Assembly: GCA_030616265.1 (NCBI GenBank)
Contig: JAUWXS010000002.1
Span: forward strand, 1 to 20,898
Direction of reading: 5' to 3'
DNA: 20,898 nt
Origin: Dehalococcoidia bacterium
GTDB lineage: Bacteria; Chloroflexota; Dehalococcoidia; Dehalococcoidales; BS750m-G39
Every line of letters starts with the position of its first letter. The first letter of the stretch is position 1. The translations under genes were made by a program, and so were the position numbers. The notes under the pieces were generated by a model. That model saw only the letters and a list, made by a program, of their open reading frames with translations, was not told where the DNA came from and searched no databases. Shown piece by piece: positions 5,904 through 13,677 of this stretch.

Positions 5904-7178
5904 ATGATGACAACGGATATAAATCATAATGGCCGACGAGTAGTCGTCACCGGTGTCGGGGCTATCAGCCCCGTCGGGCTCAACGTGCCCGATATGTGGG
6001 AAGCCCTCATTGCCGGTAAATCGGGGGTTGATTATATCTCCGGCTTCGACCCGACGCCCTTTGAGACTAAATTTGCCGCCGAAGTCAAGGGGTTTGACCC
6101 CATGGTCTATGTCAGCCGCAAAGAAGCCCACCGTATGGACCGCTTCACCCAGTTTGCCGTAGCCGCCAGTCTCCAGGCGGTAGAATCATCGGGCTTGAAG
6201 ATGGATAACGGCAATACTGAGGAGACCGGCGTTATCATCGGTAGCAGCGTTGGTGGGCTACTCTCCATCTCGGAACAGCTTAAGATATTAAACGAAGCTG
6301 GTCCCAGACGGATAAGCCCTATTCTGGCACCGACCATGACCGGCGACGCCCCCTCGGTACAGGTCTCCCTGGTACTGGGCACCAAGGGCTTAAGCTACTC
6401 ACCATCTTCAGCCTGCTCCAGCGGCACTGACGCCATCGGGCAAGCCTATCAGGTGATTAAAGCCGGTGACGCCAAGGCGATGATAGCCGGCGGCGCCGAA
6501 GCGCCCGTCGTCCCTCTCATCGTTGCCGCCTTTAACTCCCTCCATGCCCTATCAACCAGTAATAACGGGGTAAAAGCGGCCTGCCGACCGTTTGACGCCA
6601 AGCGTGACGGCTTTGTCCTGGGCGAAGGCGCCGCCGTTCTGGTCATTGAAGATGCCGACCACGCCGCTGAGCGCGGCGCTCCTATCCTGGCTGAAATCGC
6701 CAGCTATTGCGCCACCAGCGACTCCTTTCACCTCACCCAACCCTCGCCTGAAGGCGAGGGCGCCACCAGGGCCCTGAGGCTGGCCCTGAAAAAGGCCGGC
6801 CTCAACCCCGGCGATATTGACTATATTAACGCCCACGGCACAGCTACCCTGCTTAATGACCGAACTGAAACCCGGGCCATTAAAAGCGTATTTAACGGCA
6901 ATGGACATGATGCCTACCATATTCCCGTCTCAGCCAGCAAATCCATGACCGGCCATCTTATCGGGGCAGCTGGCAGTATTGAGGCGATAATATGCGTTCT
7001 GGCCATAAATAATGGCATCGTGCCGCCAACGATAAACCTCACCCACCCCGACCCCGAGTGCGACCTGGACTATGTGCCTAATAAGGCACGTCCGGTTAAG
7101 GTCAAGACTGCCATGTCCAATTCCTTCGGCTTCGGCGGTCATAACTCGGTGCTCATCTTCCGCCGGTACTCAGAATAG
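5904..7178 (+). CDS. fabF: Beta-ketoacyl-ACP synthase II (FabF-like ketosynthase)
   Basis: 424 aa thiolase-fold condensing enzyme: it joins an acyl chain on Cys to malonyl-ACP with loss of CO2. The Cys-His-His triad is C171 (SSACSSGTDA), H311 (NAHGTATLLND) and H351 (SKSMTGHLIGAAG) with K346. GFGGHN near 409-414 is the usual gating loop. Length matches FabF. ATG 5904 (or the adjacent ATG 5907) begins one base after the GH3 stop and lacks a clear Shine-Dalgarno, so translation probably depends on coupling. No acyl carrier protein, FabD, FabG or FabH lies nearby, so this may be a specialised ketosynthase working with the GH3-like and methyltransferase-like neighbours rather than the housekeeping copy. 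The family is certain; the specialised role is inference. Confidence 0.93.
   Translation: MMTTDINHNGRRVVVTGVGAISPVGLNVPDMWEALIAGKSGVDYISGFDPTPFETKFAAEVKGFDPMVYVSRKEAHRMDRFTQFAVAASLQAVESSGLKMDNGNTEETGVIIGSSVGGLLSISEQLKILNEAGPRRISPILAPTMTGDAPSVQVSLVLGTKGLSYSPSSACSSGTDAIGQAYQVIKAGDAKAMIAGGAEAPVVPLIVAAFNSLHALSTSNNGVKAACRPFDAKRDGFVLGEGAAVLVIEDADHAAERGAPILAEIASYCATSDSFHLTQPSPEGEGATRALRLALKKAGLNPGDIDYINAHGTATLLNDRTETRAIKSVFNGNGHDAYHIPVSASKSMTGHLIGAAGSIEAIICVLAINNGIVPPTINLTHPDPECDLDYVPNKARPVKVKTAMSNSFGFGGHNSVLIFRRYSE
6741..6760 (+). repeat. Perfect hairpin inside the ketosynthase gene
   Basis: CCCTCGCC-TGAA-GGCGAGGG, an 8-bp stem with 4-nt loop at codons for QPSPEGEGA, a normally conserved FabF segment. 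Without a T-run it is not a terminator. It may simply follow from the codons used. Confidence 0.6.
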
Positions 7179-7226
7179 CCGCCCACCCCCACCCTTACCC
7201 TACCAAATGCCCACCCGATATTCCTA

Positions 7227-7255
7227 TTGACAACCCTGTAGCCATAAGACATAAT
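7227..7255 (+). promoter_or_regulatory. Strong sigma70-type promoter of the c-di-GMP enzyme gene
   Basis: TTGACA (7227-7232), 17-bp spacer, CATAAT (7250-7255). Predicted start near 7262, giving a leader of about 77 nt that holds the repeats and hairpin listed next. Confidence 0.75.
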
Positions 7256-7276
7256 GACTATAATTGACTATATTAA

Positions 7277-7312
7277 TACATAATGGTACATAATGGCTAT
7301 TTTTATAGCCAT
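7277..7312 (+). promoter_or_regulatory. Leader repeats and hairpin before the c-di-GMP enzyme
   Basis: TACATAATGG occurs twice in tandem (7277-7286, 7287-7296), and ACATAATG also occurs at 7249-7256 over the -10. The second copy runs into a perfect hairpin ATGGCTAT-TTTT-ATAGCCAT (7293-7312), 26 bp before the ATG. It could be a protein site, an mRNA stabiliser or a translation control element. It does not resemble the known c-di-GMP riboswitch classes as I remember them. Confidence 0.55.
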
Positions 7313-7338
7313 ATCGGGTATCGGGGAAGAACTCCACA

Positions 7339-9846
7339 ATGAATTTATGGGCTATAATACCGCTCATTAGCTTCTTTACCTTTGCCGCCTTGGTCGTGCT
7401 GGTCCTACAGCAAGCTAGAAGACGGGCAGATAAGGTATTTGCTCTATTTCTTTCCGCCTCCGCTATCTGGAGCTTTACCTCCTTTATGCTAGTGTATAAC
7501 CCTTCCTCCTCACATTTACTCTTCTGGAACTCGATGGTTATCGCCGCCATTCCCTGGGTAGCCGTTTGTTATTACCACTTCGTCAGGGCTTACAACAATA
7601 AGCCAGGCGGTATAGGCTTATACATCGGATATGCGCTTGTTCTAGCCGTTCTGGGATTTAGCCTTAGTGGTAACATCGTTAAGAGCGCCTATTTTGTCAA
7701 CGGCTTCCTCCACCATGATATTGGGCCCTGGCCCTATATTATAGGCAGCATCCTCTTCCCCTTCCTCCTTGCCGCCATGCTGATGCTAATTAACAGGTAT
7801 CGCAGCTCAACAGACCCCACCGACCGTAATAGAACGCTGTATCTAATCGTCGGCTCAGGTATAGCCATGGCGGCAACCTATATTACCCACTTTACCCCGG
7901 CTTTAGCCGGCTTACCCACCGACCATCTGGGCAACCTGGCTAATGCCTTAATAATTGCCTATGCCATCCAGAGATACCAGCTGCTCAATATCAGGTTGGT
8001 GGCGCGGAGGGGACTGACCTACTTACTGGTAATAGTCTGTCTGGTTAGCGTTTATGGCGGCGCCGTATTACTGGGGCAAAGGTTCCTCCCCGACCAGCCA
8101 GTTTTTCTTATCTTACTAATTGCCTCCGGTCTCGCCATCCTGTTGATACTGCTGGCTGGCCCGCTAAGGCATCTCATTCAACAACTGATAGACCGTATCT
8201 TCTATCGGGAAACCTATCAGTACCGCCAGTCGCTACTCACCTTCAGTAAGAAGATGGGTAATATCATCGACCTGGATGAACTGGCCAGCGAAATGCTACC
8301 CGCCGTAACCAAGGCTCTAAATATCAAGCACGCCAAATTGCTATTTGAGGATGTTAACAGCGGCGATTTCACCACCCAATTCACCTACCCCGAAGTGAAA
8401 GGAGAGTCAAACGAGAAACTCAGATTTAATGTTGACAACCCGATAGTAACCCTGCTGGAGAAAGAAGCTAACCCCATTGACCTGAGGCAGATTGATAACC
8501 ACCCCGAACTCAAGGGGTTATGGCAGGCAGAGAAGGAGAATCTGGCTAAATTAGAAATGGAAATCCTGTGCCCGATTAAGACTGGGGGCAGGCTGATTGG
8601 CATTCTCGCCTTAGGCAAAAAACAAGAGGGCATCATCTACTCCCATGAAGATATAGAACTGGTAGTGGGCATGGCCAGCCAGGCAAGCATCCTTATTGAA
8701 AACGCGCGGCTCTACGCCCAGGCGACAATAAGGGCTAACACCGACGGGCTGACCGGCCTCTATAATCACCGCCATTTTCACGAACGCCTGGAGCAGGAGA
8801 TTGCCCGGGGCTCTCGCTTCGGCAGTATGTTCTCCCTGATAATGCTGGATATAGACCTCTTTAAGGCCTATAACGATATCTACGGGCATCTGGCCGGGGA
8901 CGACGTGCTGCGCAAAATCGGGAGGTACATTGAGAGCTCAATCAGGAATATAGACCTGTCTTTCCGCTATGGCGGCGAGGAATTTGCCATTATCCTGCCC
9001 GAGACGCGGATTGACGCCGCCGCCAAGGTGGCTGAGCGTATGCGCAAAACGATAGAGTCAAAAACAAGCTCCCGAACCATGCCGATAACGGTCAGCCTGG
9101 GCATCGCCAGCTGGCCAGCCGACGGCGTTATGAAAGAGGAAATCATCGCCCGCGCCGATGCTGCCCTCTATTGGGCGAAACAAGCGGGGAGAAACAGGAC
9201 CTGTCTATCCTCGGACCTGGACAAACCAGAAACGCCCAATATAAGCGCCGAGCTTGAGACGAGGCCAAGAGCCCTAAGTATTATCTACGCCCTGGCCGCC
9301 ACCGTTGACGCCAAGGACCACTACACCTACGGCCACTCCAGAAAAGTCAGCGACTATTCGGTAGCCATGGCTGAGGCGCTCGACCTGCCCCAGGACAGAA
9401 TCGCCACCATTCGCGCCGCCAGCCTGCTCCACGATATAGGCAAGGTCGGCATACCCGATTCTATACTCAGCAAAGAAGGACCGCTAACCGATGAGGAATG
9501 GGAGCCGGTAAAAATCCACCCCAAGCTCGGTGTAGAGATACTCAGGCACATCATTGACCTGATTAACTGCTTGCCGGCTATCCTGCACCACCACGAACGC
9601 TATAATGGCAAGGGCTACCCCTCCGGTCTAAAAGGCGATAGTATCCCCCTAGAAGGTCGCATCCTGGCCATAGCCGATGCCTATGATGCCATGACCTCCC
9701 CCCGCCCCTACCGCAAGCAGCAATCAGCCCAACAGGCGCTGGAAGAGCTAAGGCGCTGTGCCGGAACCCAGTTTGACCCCGAGCTGGTAGAGCGCTTCTG
9801 CACGCTTATCGAGTCAGCCACATCAAGCCGGCTGGAAATAAAGTAG
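7339..9846 (+). CDS. Membrane sensor with 7TM, GAF, GGDEF and HD-GYP domains (c-di-GMP synthesis and hydrolysis)
   Basis: 835 aa. Residues 1-285 hold hydrophobic helices of the histidine-kinase N-terminal 7TM type, extended by extra helices at about 226-275. A GAF-like domain spans about 300-460. The GGDEF domain (about 466-622) has LTGLYNHRHF, the active-site GGEEF (545-549) and an intact RxxD inhibitory site (RNID, 536-539) at the standard five-residue distance. The HD-GYP domain (about 640-825) keeps DAKDHYTYGHS (657-667), HDIGK (698-702) and HHERYNGKGYP (751-761). Both catalytic halves therefore look active: diguanylate cyclase making c-di-GMP and phosphodiesterase degrading it, set by membrane or GAF-sensed signals. 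Asn replaces the usual Asp in the xGxGYP stretch. ATG 7339 has GGGGAAG 9 nt upstream. The gene is monocistronic and ends 31 bp from the convergent methyl-transfer genes. Confidence 0.93.
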   Translation: MNLWAIIPLISFFTFAALVVLVLQQARRRADKVFALFLSASAIWSFTSFMLVYNPSSSHLLFWNSMVIAAIPWVAVCYYHFVRAYNNKPGGIGLYIGYALVLAVLGFSLSGNIVKSAYFVNGFLHHDIGPWPYIIGSILFPFLLAAMLMLINRYRSSTDPTDRNRTLYLIVGSGIAMAATYITHFTPALAGLPTDHLGNLANALIIAYAIQRYQLLNIRLVARRGLTYLLVIVCLVSVYGGAVLLGQRFLPDQPVFLILLIASGLAILLILLAGPLRHLIQQLIDRIFYRETYQYRQSLLTFSKKMGNIIDLDELASEMLPAVTKALNIKHAKLLFEDVNSGDFTTQFTYPEVKGESNEKLRFNVDNPIVTLLEKEANPIDLRQIDNHPELKGLWQAEKENLAKLEMEILCPIKTGGRLIGILALGKKQEGIIYSHEDIELVVGMASQASILIENARLYAQATIRANTDGLTGLYNHRHFHERLEQEIARGSRFGSMFSLIMLDIDLFKAYNDIYGHLAGDDVLRKIGRYIESSIRNIDLSFRYGGEEFAIILPETRIDAAAKVAERMRKTIESKTSSRTMPITVSLGIASWPADGVMKEEIIARADAALYWAKQAGRNRTCLSSDLDKPETPNISAELETRPRALSIIYALAATVDAKDHYTYGHSRKVSDYSVAMAEALDLPQDRIATIRAASLLHDIGKVGIPDSILSKEGPLTDEEWEPVKIHPKLGVEILRHIIDLINCLPAILHHHERYNGKGYPSGLKGDSIPLEGRILAIADAYDAMTSPRPYRKQQSAQQALEELRRCAGTQFDPELVERFCTLIESATSSRLEIK

Positions 9847-9877
9847 CAGCATGAGTAGCCCCCTTTAGCAGTAGCCC

Positions 9878-10570
9878 TCAGGGTATAACCTTATAGAGGC
9901 AGGTTTCCTTCAGGCTACAGCGCTGGCAGACTTCAGCCTGCGTCCATCTTATCATCTTGGGACCAATGCCGATGACCATAGAGGTTGACTTGCGGGGAAT
10001 CAGTACTCCTGAAGAGGAAAGGCTGACGCCGATTTCCTGGGCTGGTGCCAGTTCAAGTAGATTCCACTGCTCGGTAATGGGAAAACCGGGCATACCCGGG
10101 TTAACCGGGCTGCTTATCTCATAGCCACGCGAGGAAACCTCACCAGCGATAGACTTTAGGGCTTCTTGAATCAGCATGTCCACGGCGGCGGTGCCGATGC
10201 CGTCCAGAACCATCCCGCGCAGAGCCCCGCCGCTTTTACTGTAGTCGGTTACCTGTTTCTCCAGCTTGGGGCCGATGGTGCCGACGAGAACGATAAGCTC
10301 TTTCGCCTCGGGGAAGGTTGCCGGTAGTAACGGGGCCTGTATCGCCTTATCACCCCCCAGCGATATCTGGCTGGGGATCATGCCGGTTATAGGGTAGTAT
10401 TCATAGGCAACCGCCGGCTCCAGGAGATGCCCTTTCTTGACACTGGCTAGCAGTTCCAGAATAAGGCTCTTTATCTCATTCCTGACTCTAGCCCCCCCAC
10501 CCAATCCCTGCCGGCGTAGCACTTCCTCGGTGTACTTCAAGCTCAGGGGGATATCGCGGATTACGGGCAT
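9878..10570 (-). CDS. MetH activation-domain-like protein, probable corrinoid reactivation factor
   Basis: 230 aa from ATG 10570, which has GGGAG at good distance; an upstream in-frame TTG at 10603 has no ribosome site and was not used. The protein resembles the C-terminal (AdoMet-binding) reactivation domain of cobalamin-dependent methionine synthase, standing alone. Landmarks include LIVLVGTIGPKLE, GALRGMVLDGIGTAAVD, NPGMPGFPITEQWNLLEL (counterpart of the MetH RxSPGYP region) and GVLIPRKSTSMVIGIG. The C-terminus carries CQRCSLKETC (C215, C218, C224), possibly a metal or Fe-S ligand set. Such free-standing proteins accompany corrinoid methyltransferases and are thought to help return Co(II) corrinoid to Co(I). 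It is the last gene of the minus-strand array, 82 nt after the methyltransferase, which fits this job. AdoMet use and Fe-S content are inferred. Confidence 0.82.
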   Translation of the reverse strand: MPVIRDIPLSLKYTEEVLRRQGLGGGARVRNEIKSLILELLASVKKGHLLEPAVAYEYYPITGMIPSQISLGGDKAIQAPLLPATFPEAKELIVLVGTIGPKLEKQVTDYSKSGGALRGMVLDGIGTAAVDMLIQEALKSIAGEVSSRGYEISSPVNPGMPGFPITEQWNLLELAPAQEIGVSLSSSGVLIPRKSTSMVIGIGPKMIRWTQAEVCQRCSLKETCLYKVIP

Positions 10571-10652
10571 ATTCTTCTCCCTCGGGGTCTTACCCCTGGC
10601 CAAAGCCAGCAGGCTAACCCCGGGGCACTACCATCTTACGCCCTTTGGCTGC

Positions 10653-12002
10653 CTATTTGTATACGCCGTACTGCTTGGTGAAATCGACCATAGCCTTGAT
10701 GTTCTCAGGCTTGGCATGGTCGAAGAAGGCGCCGTTACTCATCATATAGCCACCGCCCGCGGCGCAACTGTCGATGAGGTTCTTGGCGCGGTCTTGCACC
10801 TGCTGGGGTGTGCCCAGGGCTAACAAATCGGTGGGCATGTTGCCCATTATACAGGCAACCTTACCGATTGTTTTCTTAGCCCTAGCCATATCGGTGGTAT
10901 CGAACATCCATACCGTCTTACCCTTGGGCAGGTCTGTGATAACATCCAGGCGTGAGTTGTAGCCGCCTTCGGCCACCGGGAAGGGGATGCAACCCTCGGC
11001 GATTAAGCCCAACATGACCTTTCTGAAGCAGGGCCAGTAGAATTTCTTGAACTGCTCATCGGAGAGGAAGCCGTCGGCGCCCTTATGCAGGGGCATAAAG
11101 ACGAGGGGTTTTCCGTTCATCTGGGCCATGCCAACCCCCAGTTTAATCATAAGCGGCGTTAGTCTCTCCATGGCTTCGATGAGCTTATCGGGGCAGCGGT
11201 ACATGTCCAGCATTACCCCCCTGGTGCCCCTGAGGGTATCACCGATTACGTCAAACGGCACCTTGGTAAAGCCGGCCATGAACGCCGGGTAGCCTAACGA
11301 TGCCATTTCACCGTCAAAGCCGCCCACCGTTCCGGCCCATTTCAGGGCTTCGGCGCCAGCATCAAAAAGAGCCTTATAGGTCTCTTGAACGGGAGGCAAA
11401 CCGAAGGGTATGAAGTTAAAGGCAACACCGTATATTTCGAGTATGCCGGGGAGCATCGGGAGCATCCGGAAACCCTCTAATTTGCCGAAGACACGCGGCA
11501 GGTAGCTATTGCTGAAGAAATTAGAAGGGTCATCAATCAGGGCGTCATACTCATCGGCCGTCATGTACTCGCCTTCATTAGCCTGGTAGCTATGCTCAGG
11601 CGCTACCCCATGGCCCGGCCAGGAATATAACTTGTAGTCAAGGGTTTCAAAGAACTTGCCCGAGCCAGGGGCGGCACAGCCCATCTGCGCATCCGGGGCG
11701 AAGTCGACAACGAATTTCTTCCAGGCCTGGGCGCATTTGGCGTAGTCGTACATGACTTCCTGCGGGGTAAAACCGGAATAGAAAGCGGGGAAGAAGCTGG
11801 GGAGTGGAATGACCGGCACCCTATCCGGCGTCTTCATCTGCATAGCGTCTTTTAGCCTGGTTATTCTCTCCTTGTACGCCTTGGCGGCTTGGGGGCTCTG
11901 GAATTTGAGGTCGTTCCCCTCGTGGTCTTTCGGCGAAAGCCATCTCCCAAACAGCGCTTCCTGTTTTTCGTCCGATGTCATCTCTGCCCATTGCTTTTCC
12001 AT
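10653..12002 (-). CDS. Uroporphyrinogen-decarboxylase-family corrinoid methyltransferase
   Basis: 449 aa from ATG 12002 after GGAGGT. The C-terminal 380 residues have the URO-D TIM-barrel pattern shared by heme-pathway HemE and the MtaA/MtbA/MtvB methyltransferases: KDAMQMKTPDRVPVIP (51-66), PFDVIGDTLRGTRGVMLDMYRCP (249-271), FMPLHKGADGFLSDEQF (303-318), AEGGYNSRLDVITDLPKG (344-361) and ACIMGNMP (383-390). An N-terminal extension of about 45 residues precedes it. The corrinoid gene just upstream and the reactivator downstream argue for methyl transfer to or from the corrinoid, not heme synthesis. The usual MtaA/MtbA zinc motif HxC is not visible; the equivalent stretch reads VAEGG (343-347). 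Possible metal ligands are H306, E345 and C384. It may be the substrate-side methyltransferase, as MtvB is, but the substrate cannot be read from sequence. Confidence 0.85.
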   Translation of the reverse strand: MEKQWAEMTSDEKQEALFGRWLSPKDHEGNDLKFQSPQAAKAYKERITRLKDAMQMKTPDRVPVIPLPSFFPAFYSGFTPQEVMYDYAKCAQAWKKFVVDFAPDAQMGCAAPGSGKFFETLDYKLYSWPGHGVAPEHSYQANEGEYMTADEYDALIDDPSNFFSNSYLPRVFGKLEGFRMLPMLPGILEIYGVAFNFIPFGLPPVQETYKALFDAGAEALKWAGTVGGFDGEMASLGYPAFMAGFTKVPFDVIGDTLRGTRGVMLDMYRCPDKLIEAMERLTPLMIKLGVGMAQMNGKPLVFMPLHKGADGFLSDEQFKKFYWPCFRKVMLGLIAEGCIPFPVAEGGYNSRLDVITDLPKGKTVWMFDTTDMARAKKTIGKVACIMGNMPTDLLALGTPQQVQDRAKNLIDSCAAGGGYMMSNGAFFDHAKPENIKAMVDFTKQYGVYK

Positions 12003-12039
12003 GTTTTATTACCTCCTGCACCTTCTCTGTTGACGATTA

Positions 12040-12672
12040 TCACCCAGCGCCTATCCATTTCTTGGCCAGAGATACGCCAGCCATGGCGTCTTTACCGAAG
12101 GCATCAGCGCCGGTATACTTTCTTACCTCCTCAGTAATCTGACCACCGCCAATCATGACCTTTACCTTGTCCCTCAAGCCAGCACTCTGTATAGCCTCTA
12201 TAGTCTGTTTCATGGAATCAAAAGCCAGGGAGAGAAAGCCGCTCAAGCCGACAACAGGGGCGCCGCTCTCCTTTATCTTGTCAACAAACTTCTGTGCCGG
12301 CACATCCACGCCCAGGTCGTGGACCTCAAAGCCGTTAACATCAAGCATAAAGACGACGATGTCCTTGCCGATGTCATGTATATCGCCGGCAACAGTGCCG
12401 AAAACAACCTTACCCAGCTTCTTGGTTCCCGCCGTCTTGGTCAGCTTGGGCCTAACCAGCTCGCTTATCGCCTTCAGTATTTCCCCTGAGTACACCAGGT
12501 CAGGGATGAAATACTGGCTCTCGGCAAAGCGCTTGCCCACGACTTCCATGCCCTTTCGGGCATCGTTCAGAATCTTGAGGGCATCCTCCCCAGCACCCAA
12601 TCTATCCTTAACAATCTTAAGAGCCTCTTGTTCCTTCAAATCAGCTAATATATTAGCTAAGTCTGCTGCCAT
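12040..12672 (-). CDS. Corrinoid (cobalamin-binding) methyl carrier protein, MtaC/MtvC-like
   Basis: 210 aa from ATG 12672 with a strong AGGAGGT. Residues 1-80 form the helical cap (B12-binding-2 type, with LNDARKGMEVVGKRFAESQYFIPDLVYSGEI). Residues 87-210 are the Rossmann-like cobalamin domain with GDIHDIGKD (96-104), where H99 is the lower axial cobalt ligand, then VGLSGFLS (141-148) and VMIGGGQITEEVRKYTGADAFGKDA (172-196). Length is typical of stand-alone corrinoid proteins of methanol, methylamine and methoxyaromatic systems. The protein shuttles a methyl group on cobalt between two methyltransferases. It is followed 37 nt later by the URO-D-family enzyme, its probable partner, and then by the reactivation protein. 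SGFL replaces the common SxLL(T) in the tail-binding loop, a modest deviation. Confidence 0.93.
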   Translation of the reverse strand: MAADLANILADLKEQEALKIVKDRLGAGEDALKILNDARKGMEVVGKRFAESQYFIPDLVYSGEILKAISELVRPKLTKTAGTKKLGKVVFGTVAGDIHDIGKDIVVFMLDVNGFEVHDLGVDVPAQKFVDKIKESGAPVVGLSGFLSLAFDSMKQTIEAIQSAGLRDKVKVMIGGGQITEEVRKYTGADAFGKDAMAGVSLAKKWIGAG

Positions 12673-12760
12673 TTTCTTTTACCTCCTTAACCTTACTTAA
12701 GCTCCTTCGTCGACTAGCCTTAATATATTGACCCCGTTGGCACCTCCCTCAATTTACCTT

Positions 12761-12821
12761 TTCCAGAGAAGCTATATGCCCTGGCTGGCGAGAGCCCAGG
12801 GCATCTAACGGTTTTCTGGAA
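12761..12821. promoter_or_regulatory. Nested hairpin element between livF and the corrinoid gene
   Basis: Outer stem TTCCAGA (12761-12767) with TCTGGAA (12815-12821). An inner perfect 9-bp stem ATGCCCTGG (12776-12784) with CCAGGGCAT (12796-12804) is separated by internal loops. No T-run follows on the minus strand, so it is not a simple terminator. In plus-strand RNA the outer stem extends to 11 pairs through G-U wobbles, so the acting strand is unclear. The whole 296-bp gap 12673-12968 holds no gene and no clear promoter; also seen is GTAC-N8-GTAC at 12842-12857. Confidence 0.55.
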
Positions 12822-12968
12822 GCATACCAAATTTTCTTAAAGTACCTGTGGCTGTACCAGCAATCCTTGGAGAAAAATATCTCCCCTACTGCTTAAACCC
12901 TTCACGGATATAACCAACGCTAAAGAGATAATAGCCCCACCCCACCACAAATATCATAACCAGTCGGG

Positions 12969-13673
12969 CTAAAGCCCCAGATAGGCTTTCTTGACCAGGT
13001 CTTCCTGCAGGAGCTGCTTGCAGCTTCCCTCAAGGACAATGCGCCCGTTTTCCAGCACGTAGGCCCGGTCAGCTATCTCCAGGGTACGTCGAACGTTTTG
13101 CTCAATCAGTAAGATGGTAATTCCCTGCTCACGCAGAGACTGTATGACCTGGAAAACTTCCAATACTAACATCGGTGCCAGACCAAACGACGGCTCATCA
13201 AACATGCAAAGCTTCGGCTTGGGCATCAAACCCCTCCCCATAGCCAGCATCTGCTGCTCGCCTCCGCTCAACGTCCTGGCCAGCTGCCCCGCTCTCTCCT
13301 TCAGCATGGGAAAAGACTGGTACACCCGCTCCAACGTCTCCTGCCGGCCCTTCCAGGCTCTAGAGGGATAAGCCCCCATCTCCAGGTTCTCATGCACCGA
13401 CATATCGGTAAAAAGCCTTCTCCCCTCAGGTATATGCGAAAGACCCATATCCACAATGTTGTGAGGTGGCAGCCCATCTATTCTCTGGCCCATGAACTCT
13501 ATACTACCTGAAGCTGGACGCAGCAAACCGGATATAGTATTAAGCAGGGTAGTCTTACCGGCGCCGTTGGCTCCAATCAAAGCGACTATTTCTGCCTCAT
13601 CGATATTTAAAGAGACATCCCACAAGGCTTGAGCCTTGTCGTAAAAAGTATTTACCTTGCTAACTTTCAGCAT
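12969..13673 (-). CDS. livF: LivF-type ABC transporter ATP-binding protein
   Basis: 234 aa ATPase of a branched-chain amino acid/amide-type (HAAT) importer. Walker A GANGAGKT (34-41), signature LSGGEQQ (135-141), Walker B LCMFDEPS (155-162) and a switch His-less LIEQNV region near 196 typical of LivF. ATG 13673 lies 4 nt after the livG stop, with GGAGAG inside the end of livG, so the two ATPases are translationally linked and form the nucleotide-binding heterodimer. Its LSGGE signature is intact, in contrast to LivG. The gene ends the transporter block; the corrinoid gene follows after a 296-nt gap with a structured element. Confidence 0.95.
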   Translation of the reverse strand: MLKVSKVNTFYDKAQALWDVSLNIDEAEIVALIGANGAGKTTLLNTISGLLRPASGSIEFMGQRIDGLPPHNIVDMGLSHIPEGRRLFTDMSVHENLEMGAYPSRAWKGRQETLERVYQSFPMLKERAGQLARTLSGGEQQMLAMGRGLMPKPKLCMFDEPSFGLAPMLVLEVFQVIQSLREQGITILLIEQNVRRTLEIADRAYVLENGRIVLEGSCKQLLQEDLVKKAYLGL

Positions 13674-13677
13674 AAGC

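Noticed and set aside
6552..6920. 122-codon minus-strand frame inside the ketosynthase gene
   Set aside because: Fully inside a complete FabF gene with an intact catalytic triad; no start signal of its own.
7224..7550. 108-codon minus-strand frame over the promoter of the c-di-GMP enzyme
   Set aside because: It covers the promoter, leader and first helices of a clear plus-strand gene and shows no domain.
10571..10603. Longer N-terminus of the MetH-activation-like protein from TTG 10603
   Set aside because: No ribosome site before the TTG, whereas ATG 10570 has GGGAG at proper distance and the family's usual start.
12673..12968. Possible cobalamin riboswitch before the corrinoid gene
   Set aside because: The nested hairpin invites the idea, but I see no B12-box-like stretch or the expected multi-stem core on either strand; kept only as an unassigned structured element.
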